NCBI GenBank assembly: GCA_037074705.1
Contig: CM073593.1
Span: forward strand, 60,615,501-60,679,500
From: Zhengitettix transpicula
Taxonomy: Eukaryota; Arthropoda; Insecta; Orthoptera; Tetrigidae
DNA length: 64,000 nucleotides
Reading direction: 5' to 3'
The notes beneath the pieces are model-generated. The model was not told where the DNA came from. It ran no database searches and worked only from the letters and a program-made list of their open reading frames with translations. Shown here one piece after another: positions 21,116 through 33,004 of this stretch. The number at the start of each line of letters is the position of its first letter. The first letter of the stretch is position 1. The position numbers and the translations under genes are program-made.

Positions 21116-23793
21116 ATTAGATGTTGTTCCGAGTTAATTACTTTCATACTTGAAACAGCTCAGGATTTTCACCATTAGGTGTACTATATAGCACAAATAT
21201 CGTTTTCGTGGAGTCTGCCTCTTCGCATTACTCATACCCTATTTTGTGCTGGATCCAATGACTGTATGTGTTCTTCCTTAAATTACGATAAATACATCCG
21301 ATGTTGAATAATCTAATAATTTTGTCTTCTTTAAGGTCTATTACAATAAAAAAAATTACAAAAATCATTTTCTTTCAACTTTTATACGACTAATAATTAG
21401 ATTGATTTAACTTTAATTTCGTGAAAGCTATTAACTATTCTTTCTTGTAAGTCTACGCATTTTTCCTGGAGTTATATATTATCCGTAATTCACGAAATTT
21501 TCATTTTCAGTATATAAGTTTTTATCAGACCAATCAGGAACTATATTCTAAATAATGAGTAAGAAAATAAGACGATCAATACGGTATGTTATCCGAATAC
21601 TTTAACTATTTAACTCAAAGATAACATCAGTGTCATGAATAGAATTTTTTAATCAATGTTTGAAGTTCTTGATATTACAGTAAAGTTTTCTATTTAAATT
21701 AACGTGAAATCAGGATATAGCTAATAATTGAAGCGTTGTACGCAGGCTTTGTTTATGAAACATTCAGCCTCGATTATGCGTTAAATTATGCTAACAACGT
21801 GTAAATTTGTAAGTGACAATGAACTGGGTGAAGTTTATATGTGAGGATAAAACCTGAAGTGAGATTAATCTGAGGAAATTATCACTTTATTTAATTAATT
21901 GTGATTTATAAATATATAGATTTCAGAATTTTTAATTTTTTTTTGATGAAGGCGATGAAAATAGTTCCGCAGTTGACTATAATTAAATAATTGTCTACTT
22001 AATTTTTTTTAAAAGTCCCTTAAAAATTAATCGGTAATATGATCTTTGATTCTGTGAACAAATCTGTCATCTGATTCTTGTATCGAATAAAGCCAGTTTA
22101 AGAACTATCAGCGATGGCTAATATTCCATCTTAAATAATGCGTCATTCAATCCGTTGAATCTTTTCCGAAGTTTAATTTATATCGGGGTATATATCATAT
22201 TAGTGGTTATACATGCCGATTACAAGTTAACTTATTCTAGACAGATAGTCGGAAGCTTTACTTTTGATTTTTCTGTCCACGTAGTCTCCCAGTTGGAATT
22301 CAATACATGATCTAGTGGTCTTCCGGAGATGCGAATTCGTCTATTTTGTGTGTTATAGATTCAATAAGTCGGTGTGTATCCCAGACTGAATTGACAAGTT
22401 CTTCTATGTTGCAGTGTCTGACCTTTTTGCAGCATACGAATAGATACGTGACTTTATACCTCGGTATTCAATACCATTCTATGAATATGAACCGGTGAAA
22501 TTGACTGCAATGTTTGCGTGGAGAGGAAATTATTTTACGATTCAACTACATATCTTTATAAATTTCGGAACTTGTTTGTTTGTTTATGAAACGATGAGTA
22601 GCATACCATTATTATTCGCAATGAAATATTAAATAATAATTACAGCCTATAGCACATTGGGAACCTTCCAAACGTACTTAATTATGTAACTCAATAATTA
22701 GAACTACTAATAAATTGCCAATTATCGTGATTCGAGGAATGAGAGAAATTTCAGTCATTAGTTTGTTAGCGAAAAAGAAGCAACTTAATATTTTTTCCAA
22801 AGTAATAATTTTATTTCCTAATATAGTTTTCAAGATTTGAGCTTTCCATTTCTGCCTATACGGTGAATTATTTTTAACAAAATCACAATTTTCTTCTCTA
22901 TTTAGAGTTATAGGACGTAGAAATAATTTTAAAATTTCTGGCAAATCGTAGTAAAATTTTGGATATCAATGAAAAAATTGTTTAGTCTTATCCTAATAAC
23001 CATATAATCATGATTTACAAATTTCTAGACCGTAACTTATGCTTTGAAAAAAACAATATGAAGTTAGTAAATATTTTACCCTCAAGTAAAAGACCCATCA
23101 AAATTAATAGCGTCAGTATATTTTTTCTTGAGGAAATGAGATGCATTTTTACATATAGGAAAATAATAAAAAGGAAGATAATATTTTAACTTCAATTGAT
23201 AATATTTTAAAATTAATTAATCAAATAATATTTATTATTTTGAATCAATTTATAGAACATAAGCATGAACTTCTATAAACTCCTTATTCGTATTCATAAA
23301 ACTCATCCAAACATCTTGAGAGATAATTTTACATATTCTGTATGAATAATTCATGACTTTAGTGAAAATTATGCCGTTTAAATGCGTAGATAGTTACAAA
23401 AATGATATTTTGACTAGAAATATCTACTAGTAAAATATGTAGGATGTAAGCATTTAATTTTGTTCTTATTAATCCTGTTTTTCATATTCCATCAGCCGTA
23501 CGTTTATTTCGTTTCAGAATTTCTTCAGTAATAAATACTTCTGTATATAGTCTTACACTTGCGTTTATTTACGGTTATAATATACTATACTAATATTTTA
23601 TACAAATATTTTTTTATATATTGAGACATAGAATAACTTAGCTGCTAAACATGGAAGTTCCAGAATAAAATTCATGAAAATTTTTATGTAGAAGTCGCAA
23701 TGTTTTTTTATTTGTTATTGTTAATATACAGATATAAAACTTTAGAGAAACTTCTTGTACAGTACCTCAAATGAGAATTTGACGAATAATATT
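21116..23793. other. A+T-rich DNA without recognised features
   Basis: Short frames only, including an 88-residue A+T-rich minus frame at 22678-22944 that is judged to be chance. No repeat copies were recognised. Confidence 0.45.
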
Positions 23794-23852
23794 CAGAAGA
23801 TGGTTGATCGTGACTGTGATCAACGTTTCGTAGGCTTGTCAGTCAAATCTGT
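23794..23852 (-). ncRNA. Hammerhead-ribozyme-like core, CpG-decayed
   Basis: On the minus strand CTGACAA (23842-23836; CTGANGA with one G-to-A change) is followed by GCCTAC, GAAA (23829-23826), a perfect 7-bp stem III (GTTGATC 23824-23818 with GATCAAC 23809-23803) and ATC (23801-23799). Weak stem I pairing (CAGA/TCTG) lies outside. Both departures from consensus (CAA for CGA, CATC for CGTC) are what CpG deamination would give. The arrangement fits Penelope-like hammerheads, but no coding remnant is seen nearby. Confidence 0.45.
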
Positions 23853-23979
23853 TTTTCTATTATGACGAACCGGTTTTAATTAAAATTGAAAGTGATTTCC
23901 TGGTCCGGCATTTCAGCTCTGTATGTAGTATCACGTATACTATTATGCATCGTTAGCATTTAATCAGGCACGTGAAGCC

Positions 23980-24245
23980 AATTTGCATGTAGCGCTGTGC
24001 TCCGGCTTACCAACGTTCAAAATTGCTGTCGCTAGCAGAGTAAACACAGTCCAGTCGACTATAACCACAACTCTGCTCAGATGCTTGCCTGGATGGCCTG
24101 TGTCGGCTTGATGAACAAATCAGCGAAACTGGCCGTCGAGCTTCAATTGAGCAAGGCTTCTCTTCGTGTTAATAGCCATTAACACGGCGAATAAGATCTG
24201 GTGCGAGGACCATCAACTCAACCGTCGTACCCATGTGGGTAACGT
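23980..24245. other. Less A+T-rich unique patch
   Basis: This stretch stands out from its A+T-rich flanks in composition but shows no long frame, domain or repeat relation within the window. It could be conserved non-coding DNA or an old insertion. Confidence 0.3.
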
Positions 24246-25932
24246 GCCTTTATATTCACATTAAAAGATCAGAAAATTTAAATTGCCCTGTCAAATTTCG
24301 ATCTGATTATTTAGATCCATTGTATACACTTTTCTAATATTCGTATACATTCTCCATAGCCATTTGCGTTTTTCAACAATTACTGACGAAAGCCAGTTGT
24401 GTCTTTCACTCTTGTTGATTTTAGAACACGTTACTGGTCGTGAAGGCTCTTATTCCATTTGTCAATAGAATTTACTGGAAACAGTCCAAGGAGTTATATG
24501 TAAAAGTGATTTCTTTGAAGATAGGGAACCGTTAATGGACTCGTCAAGCGACAGAAGATAACAAGCAACTTACAAGGATTTGAGGGTCTAAAAAAATTAT
24601 AAATTTCTTGGACCAATCAACAAATGCAGAAATTATTTTATCTGAAAAACTCGCAAATAACGGTTTCCTTTAACGTCGCTTCAGCGTGAATTGCATAAAA
24701 CAAAATTTGACGATGGACTATGCATAAAATATCATGTATTTTTGACACGGTCGCTCTAAAAATCATTTTAAAAATAGTTTTATTCTTGAAGTGGCTAAAA
24801 AATTGCCTAATTATTATCCGCAATAGGACGAATGCTACTTATTAATGCAATACATGTAGAATACATAATAAACTTCCAAACAATTCGGAAAAAAATTTAT
24901 CAGTCCATGCCAATCGTAGGGTTTATAAATAATACTGTAAAAAAGGGTTCAAAAATACCAGACGTCAAAATGAAAACAACTCACGATCACAGTATCGAAA
25001 TAGATTGCCAGGGTTTCCTTGAAACTCGGAAATCTTCGGAAAGACTTCGCTGGTTAATAGTTAATAGTTGAGATTGAAAGCTAACGAACAAATGTTCGGA
25101 AATTGTAGTTTTGAAATTGATCAATCTGAAGTTGAAATAATCTGTCGAACCATCCTTCCAAGATCGTTGGATAATTTAAGACAGCTTTCGTTGCCTTATA
25201 AGAATTGCATCAGCTTTCTTTTCACGAACAGATAGTGTTCAAGATTATTCAGGTTAATTCATGAATATATAAGAAGATAAACCTGAGATTCGAAAATAAA
25301 AAGTAAAGTATATTATTGGAAATATGTCTGAATCCCTGAATTTTGTGATAAGGACTTAAATTCGGTTTATAATTTTTGGAATCGAACTCGGAAAACAATT
25401 GTTATAAAAAGTTATTGCACAGTATCTAGCAAATTATGGAGAACAAAGATAGAAAATATATAAAACTGTGCCCACCTTGTTAATGAATATATTTGTATTT
25501 CAAAATAAAAAATTTAAAACTTAAAACATACCAATAAGCTTCCTTTCTCGAAAAGAACTAATTCATATTGGCGTGTTTTACCTTCAGCATTTTTTTGACA
25601 CATTTCCTCTTCCTTCATCAAGGTTCAGATCTAATGTAAACAAATTTCAGTTTGAGTGGAAGCCCGAAAAATAAGTTTGGAGGATATTGTGCAAAACTTA
25701 ATAATGACTAAGGACCTAGGCTCTGGAATTGAATAAACTAATTACCACGTCCCACTTAATTTGAAAAAAAACAATAGGGTAAACAGATTAAAATATGGTC
25801 TAAATATTGATCTAAGGGTACAGTATTAAGTAGATAAAGGTACAGTTCCTAAAAATATTCAGATATGAGTAAAAATAAAAATTAAGACAACGGGATGATA
25901 TAAATGATGAAATAAATGTATTGTAATGTGGA
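24246..25932. other. A+T-rich DNA without recognised features
   Basis: A 79-residue plus frame at 24832-25071 has no recognisable domain and is not called. Confidence 0.4.
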
Positions 25933-25955
25933 ATATATATATATATATATATATA
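25933..25955. repeat. (AT)n microsatellite
   Basis: An uninterrupted AT dinucleotide run of about 23 bp. Confidence 0.9.
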
Positions 25956-26900
25956 AATTAAAAAATATATGGCAGCAGAACATTCATCTAAATTTTATGA
26001 ATGAAATATGTACAAAATTATTTTAAAAATTATCCAACGTGAAGAAGACGGAACATTATAATTTTTTTTTCATTTCATTAAAATTTTCTGATTAAATGCC
26101 GTATATTTTTACCAGTACGCGTTTCGGAAATGGCGATAGACAATGTTCTGCCAATTCCGTTATTTTTGCAACAGATGCTTTGTCATTTCTAAATTCCGTG
26201 TCAAACATGCGGATTCATTTTTTGCTTATGTAAACTATTTGCTGAAATGTTTGCCAAAGAACAATCTCACTGTCAAGCGCATTCTATTTACCTAGACTCA
26301 TAAAATAAACAATAGTGTTGACTAGATGTACCGTAATATTTGCGGTGGCACAACAGAATGAACATGGTAAATTGCGGCCTGTAAATTCTGTACTTATCTT
26401 TCAATGAAATGAATATAATATGTGTATCACGTTTTATATTGCATTTTTGACCAATTAATTTTTGTGATTAAAGCAATATATTAGTGCTACTCGTGTACTT
26501 GAGAGTATTGTGCACATTTATATCCAGAGATTTGAGACGACATAATACTAACTGGAAGATGACATTTATGCCTGTCAGGAATTTAATTTTTAATTAGAAT
26601 GAGTTAATATACATACAGGAAAAATATTTATAAATTAAGGCAACTTGGAGAAAGGCACATATTTGCAGCTTCAATTTTTACGGCACAATATTTTTTCAAC
26701 GTAAATACATTTAACTTAACTCATTGTCGTACTTCAGATAGAATTGAATTTTAAAACTAACAGCCAATGTTGGTTACTATTTGTTTACATTAAAATTCAA
26801 AAATCTTCTATTCTAACTAAAACTACAAAATATGTTTAATTAGTCGTCATTATAAAATTTAATATATAAATTATTTTACTTGTTAAGTTATTTATCACCA
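25956..26900. other. A+T-rich DNA without recognised features
   Basis: Nothing identifiable. Confidence 0.5.
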
Positions 26901-27040
26901 AACATTTCAGTGTAAAAACTCCATGAATGAATTTGTTTGAAATATTAGTGTTCTAGTAATAAGTGTTTGATTATGAAACACTTGATAGCTACTGGGACGC
27001 TATTGGAATTAGTGTATCTGAAATCATCAATGAAATGATA
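26901..27040 (+). repeat. X repeat copy A
   Basis: It shares with copy B the ordered blocks ATTTCAG, AATATTAGTGTTC, TAAGTGTTTGATTA, GATAGCTACT and TTAGTGTATCTGAAAT. It is non-coding and of unknown family. Confidence 0.55.
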
Positions 27041-28770
27041 TAATTTTATAAAGCAAGTTTTTATATAAAACTAAATTATTTCAAGTAGTATTAATTACCG
27101 TCTATAGTCAATGTTTAAATGTTTATGTACACTAAAACTTAGGAAAATCTTTGGTATACAAAGGTAAAATTCAATATTATGACATAAATTTATAAATAAA
27201 AAATAAATATTTGATGAAGAAAGCAATAAATATAAATATTTTTAAATAAAAAAATATAAAGCAGATTTTGACAACTTTCTGCATCTATTTCACATATTAT
27301 TCGATTCCTGCAGCTTAAAAAAACTAACTAATTAAAAATCTCTTATATATTCTGTAAAGAATTGTTTAAGTCCATACACTTTAATTTCGTTAAAATCTAT
27401 CAATTTACGGAAATTATTTCCTCTAATGTTTCTATTAATATTTTAATTTGGTTAAACACTAAAATGGTCCAGTATGCTTTCTTTATCGTATCTTGTGTCA
27501 CCGATACATATTTATACTGAAAAATAGTCTATTTGCATCCCTTCGCTTTCTTGTAAAAGTTGCCATCAAAAAGCCTTTTAAACTTTCATGACATAATACT
27601 ATAACAAATTTCTCTAACCTCTTTCGAAAAAATCTGCAGTTATGAATAACGTGATGCACTACATCAACGTTCCCCAAGGCTATAATTTGTTACCTCAACT
27701 ATCGGCTCTGCGTACCCTTGGGCCAATATATACTGCAGATCAATCTCTTTAAAAAAATAGTCCCTCTACATGAATTTTCGTAGGATAATTTTCTGAGCTT
27801 CGTGTTCCCTGCTACATCAGAATTTACTTTTTTTAATTGCTAAATTAATTTTCTTTAGATTCACTGAATCTGTCTATAACATTAATATTATATTATGAAT
27901 TTTGTTTTCTTTGATCGGAAATGACAGACGAAATAGTGGTCTAAATTTATAAATAAATCTACGAGCATTTCATCCATTCCTTTCGTCGGTACTACTTTAT
28001 TATATAAAATATAAGTTAGTATACAGAGAAAAAGCCCAAAACAAGCCATTTTCCTTCTTCTAAAGACCTTTAATATCAACAGTTTGAAGGAGTTAATCCT
28101 GCATTATTTATGAATGAGACATCAGAGGCAGCTAAAAAACTATTTTCCAATTTTAATGGGATCGTATAATCAGACACATTTAAGAGTAATTAAGGAACTC
28201 ACCTTGATTATTAGAGATTTTACAGAAAATTTGTGTTGCACTGATAACATTAATGCTTATATTATCAATTTAAACCAAAATGTTAATGTTACAATTTTAA
28301 TTATTAGAAGCACTGAATATTTTTTTACACGCAAAATGTTTGTATTACTATTCACATAAAATAATAAAATGATTGCACAATGACAAAATATTGATCTGAA
28401 TATAACAATTACTTACACAAATAGTAGATACAGTATTTTGGGAGGCACATAAAGAGTTACAATTTAAAATTTCATGAGACGAAATTTGGGGAAAAGGGGA
28501 TGACGTATTTTACGTACCTCTGGTTATTGAATTTCTGTACTTACGAGTAAGTTACAAGTTATTAACCTGTATATAAAATGAATTTTAAATCATGGTGTAA
28601 TAATTGTAATAAAAAATCATTAATTAAAAATTTAAAAAATTATTATGTATCAATTCGTTTTTACATTTTTAATCTATATTAAACATTTATTATGCATACT
28701 TAAATTTCTTAAAGAAATTTCATTAAAATATAATTTTTTGAATTCTTATTTTAAATATAATTAAACTTGA
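27041..28770. other. Very A+T-rich DNA without recognised features
   Basis: Frames at 27888-28079 and 28114-28359 are short and of low complexity, and are judged to be chance. Confidence 0.5.
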
Positions 28771-28910
28771 AGTATTTCAGGTTGTAAATAAATGAGATTT
28801 CTTGAAATAATAAGTGTTCCGGTAAGAAGTGTTTGATTAGTAATCATCCGATGGCTATTTTGAAGCTATTTCATTTAGTGTATGTGAAATACTAATTTAG
28901 ACAGTCAAAT
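28771..28910 (+). repeat. X repeat copy B
   Basis: This is the best-preserved reference copy, with GTGTTCCGGTAAGAAGTGTT at about 28815-28834, then GATTAGTAATCATCCGATGG and TTTAGTGTATGTGAAAT. It lies about 1.9 kb from copy A and 0.5 kb from copy C, all in the same orientation. Confidence 0.6.
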
Positions 28911-29294
28911 TGTATTTAATTCATGACATATAATATAATTGATATATCGTTTCTCTAATATTTTTAATTTATAAATTTATCACATTTTGTTTTTATGAGT
29001 TTTAGCATCATAACGATTTTCCTTAGCCGTTTGAAAATGTTATTCAAACAATTTGGTAAACTTTTTATAAATGTATACGATTACTTTGCTTTGAAATTTT
29101 TAAGACAATAAAATTAATTACAGCTGATATTATCAATTGTTAATCATTTTACTAAAATATTTATTTCTGTGGCGCTGTGACAAGAGGAAAGACTAATAAT
29201 GAGGAGGACTAGTTGCGAATGTATAGCGAATGCCTCCGGAGACTGCGTACGTAACACAGGCATTAACTAAAAAGAAATTCGTGAAAACTTAACA

Positions 29295-29372
29295 ATAATA
29301 ATAGTGTTCCGGTAAGAAGTGTTTGATTATTAATCACTCGATGGCAAATCATAGATAGTGTATATTTTATTT
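29295..29372 (+). repeat. X repeat copy C
   Basis: GTGTTCCGGTAAGAAGTGTT at 29304-29323 is identical to copy B over that stretch, followed by TTAATCACTCGATGGC. The downstream half is shorter and diverged. Confidence 0.6.
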
Positions 29373-32300
29373 ATTCAAAACACTTTAATTACTTTCACTT
29401 TACGTGAGGTATAGATGTTTATTTCTCTCATTGGAACAAAATCTCATTTCAAAACTGCATCACATCATAAAAGTTAGTTATTACCCTTTGGGAATTAATT
29501 AACATTTTGGTAATGAATATTATTTTCCAATTTTACACATGTGTGTTGCATTCAGTATTTGGTCTGTCAAACAACACCGTGTAATTGCTTCCTATAGTCG
29601 TATGTTGGCAAAATTAACCAATTATCCGCTTTTTGCGTATGTAAAAGAAAATTAATTTGTTCGTAACAGTTTTGGCTAACCGTGTATCCAGAGGGTCACT
29701 TTTTCTTTTAGTCTAATTCTGGAGTAAACATCAAATTAATTTGATCCTGTTGGTAACACGAGAATCATCTATAAACTGGGAAAGTCTGGTATCGTTAGAT
29801 TTTCAGTTGTAATATTTTATTTATTCATCCATTAATTATTACGTATTTCTAGTAATTTAGCTAATGTATATACTCATTATTATTATATATAATTTTTCCG
29901 GTACTCTGAAGTTTTCAAATTTGAAATGTTATTCAATTTCACGCCAAATTGTTTTCAAATTCCGCTAATGAACCGAGTAAAATATTCCTGATTCACATTT
30001 TTTTATATTTAAGCAAACCCATACAGTTTTGATACCATATTAACTAAGTTTTAACGTTCCACGGAGAATTAGACGACTTCGATACGAAAGCTGGAATAAG
30101 ATGGGAAAAGAATGATACCGGAAATACCGAAACAAAATTATAAAAACTGAGAGAATACAGAAGGAAATAAAATAAAATCTTAAAAATGGAGCAACTGAAA
30201 ACAAATTTAAGAGTAGCAAGATTTTCATGCGCAGTGATTGGATTACAAACGAATTATAAATTAGAGGATTCATAGGAGGAATTGATAACCTCACATGGTC
30301 AACAGTTCGCAAAAGATATATAATAAATATACAAAGGAATAAAAATCTGCCGGCTGATCCAATCAATGTAACCTCACCTGTCCTGCAGGAAGAATATTAT
30401 GAAAACATAGTAATTAAACTCTGGCTATATTTAAAGTAAAAAAATTGATTGAATTTTTTAGAGCATGCCGGCCGCTCTGTGGATAATCTAAGTGAGGAGT
30501 AAGAGTACATAAAATTATCAAAAGTTTATTGTATGAATAAAACCATCAGTGGAAATAAAAATCGAATTCATACACGAACGCTCTGTCACCAGCAGACGAA
30601 AACAGTCTGCACTCTTGCGTTGAAGGGAGCAATAAATTGTCAAAGAAGTGACTGTTTAACAATGCTGTCTGTGCTGGAGTGACGAGCTGTAAATTCCCAG
30701 AGAGCTGACAGCTTGGACATTGTCCGTGTTGTGCTCTCACATACAATCTCCATTTCCGCAGATGGTTCAATTTCATTCACGGGATATATGAGTTAATATC
30801 TTACTTTGGATATCACCGTCTACAAACCTATTTAAACATTCCAATAACTCATTTTAGGTTTATTTTTTTATATGTGATACAATTCTTAAGGAATTTGCCA
30901 TTTATTTTAAAATATATGCTGTTTCACTAGAATACTGCACTATTATTTGCCACAATCTAAACTCCTCACTGACCTTCACCTTTCATCCACGAGTGTCGGT
31001 GCATAAGAGCGTTATTCATTATTTCCATCTCTTTGCTTACATGCCCCAACATGAAACTAGTACATTAGAAATATTTTCCTCAATTAAACCGATTATATTT
31101 TTTTTTCATCCCAGACGAAAAAACCAACATACAGGAAATAACAAAATCGTCTGTTTAAAAAACAGTTCTGCAGGTATGAATACTGTGAAGGCTTCGTTAA
31201 TATTTTGCAAGAGAAAAGAATGGCTTTATTCACAATATTACTCACGGTAGTCAACAGTAAAACAATTGATAAACATTGGAAGGCAATTAATGTATGCAAA
31301 CTGTTTGTTTAACAGAACATCAAATTGGTAAACATATACCAACAAAGCTCATTCCCCTGGAAATAATGTAATTTAATTACTACTTGTGTCAAGCAAATAA
31401 GGCTTGAATGTAATAGTTAACTCATATTGTCTGTATCGTAAATATACGGTATTTAAGAAAATTAAAATATACTTATGAACATGCAGGAGAAATGTTGATA
31501 AGTTGTTATTTAATGCGATATTAAACGTACTGTTCAAAACACGAACATTTAATATGAGTTTAAAGAGCATTCGACTGTTATTTGGTTCCCACGAACTTAG
31601 TTCAATTGGAGCTTGTGTTAATTAATTCTTTTCACTAGGTATCTGTGTATTTTATAAAAAGAATTAGTATTTATAATTTAACGCGTTTGAAAAATCTTTC
31701 AGAATGGCCAACGAATATATAATACGTATGAATGTGGTAAAAAAATTTCAAATATTGTTCGGTCATATCTGAAATGTGTTTAGCGCTTAACATTCACATT
31801 GAAAGTGGCGATTAATCAATGGTTTACCAAACATTTCCGAATGGTAGATTAAATACTATCCCTAATTAATGCGTTTCGTTTTGTAAACTATTCTTCAGCT
31901 ATTGTCCAGCTGTCGCGTAGAAAACATTGAAAATTTAAATCCGTATACAACTGATTTCAAAGAAAATTAATGGAAACCTCGGATCCAGGTGCGACAGAAC
32001 CACAACACGAGTTAATCCTGTCCAGTAATCTGTTTCCACACAACACAACAGTATCGTTTTAAATCGTCTTAATCCGCTTAGGTCTGGCAGCTGTGCCTTC
32101 TTTCTTCCGGAGGGTCGTTGGTAATGTACTCTGACAACTTCCTGCAGCACAGTAAAATGAGATTTATAATAAATTATGTCTATATTGAGTAAACGAAAAT
32201 TATAAATTAAATTTCAGGTTCATAAATTTTTATTAAGTGTTAGAGGAAGTATAAAAGCGAACTGTCATATTTATCGATTAGAAGAGTTGTTGTAATTTGT

Positions 32301-32409
32301 TAGAGAATCGGCATGAGTAAGCATGACCCACGGATCCAGGAAAATCTCTTCGGAAGAAATACGGTAATGACATTGGCATCCTCTTGTTGCCGGTTCAGTT
32401 ATTAGAAAA
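29373..32409. other. A+T-rich DNA with a few less A+T-rich patches
   Basis: Patches at 30546-30776 and 31935-32150 carry 71-76 residue minus frames with balanced composition, and either could be an old element fragment. No motif supports a call. The 108-residue minus frame at 30040-30366 is low-complexity and hydrophobic and is judged to be chance. Confidence 0.4.
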
Positions 32410-33004
32410 CGATGTGCAGGTGAAATAAAAACAGAAGGAATTTATTGTTGCACGGGTCCAAATTAGAAAAGCAAGGAACCCTGTTAGAGGATTTTCTCGC
32501 CGGTGAACCTTCCCAGAGAGCTCTGGCAGGGGCTACCTTTGGGGGTGCCCTCACATCTCTCTGGATTTTTTGAACTAAGGTTCCCACATGCAGAATCACC
32601 TCGGTCTGTTTTGAGAGGTGTATGTTCCGGAGTCGCATACGGTAAGAGTTGTCTGCAATTCCTATTGGAATAGTCGGCCACCTGCCTCCTAAACTGGCCA
32701 AGGCATGGCGAGGGGTAAGCTGCGACCTCACAGCAAACCCCTCACCCGCCACCGGAAGGGCGTGGGACAAGTACAATATGCCCGACCTACCGGATGCAGG
32801 TTTTTATAGGGTTTGCCCTGCATTAATTTTAGGCGAATGCCGGGTAGGATCCTTAAACTATAGCCCGGGAGCCCTAGTTAACCCTTGGCTACCTTCCTCC
32901 ACCCTTCCGCATCCCCCCTTTCAAATCCCTTTCCTATGCTATAAGAGGGGAGTTGCCACTGTGTGAATGATCCTATACATAGCCTGTCTACACCAAAAAA
33001 AAAA
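32410..33004 (+). mobile_element. R retroelement copy 2, with poly(A) end
   Basis: This is the longest copy of the R family. It contains the complements of the blocks seen in copy 1, including AGTCGGCCACCTGCCTCCTA, GGGCGTGGGACAAGTAC, GGTAGGATCC, CTAGTTAACCC and GAGGGGAGTTGCCAC, and ends ATAGCCTGTCTACACC followed by an A run at 32994-33004. The A run at the same end as T runs in reversed copies fixes the sense strand and indicates retroposition. An open frame of 105 codons (32649-32966, no ATG start) lies in the sense strand, but other copies break it. Confidence 0.8.

Noticed and set aside
30040..30366. 108-residue hydrophobic minus frame
   Set aside because: Rich in Leu, Phe and Ile codons, as expected from A+T-rich DNA; no signal for a real protein.
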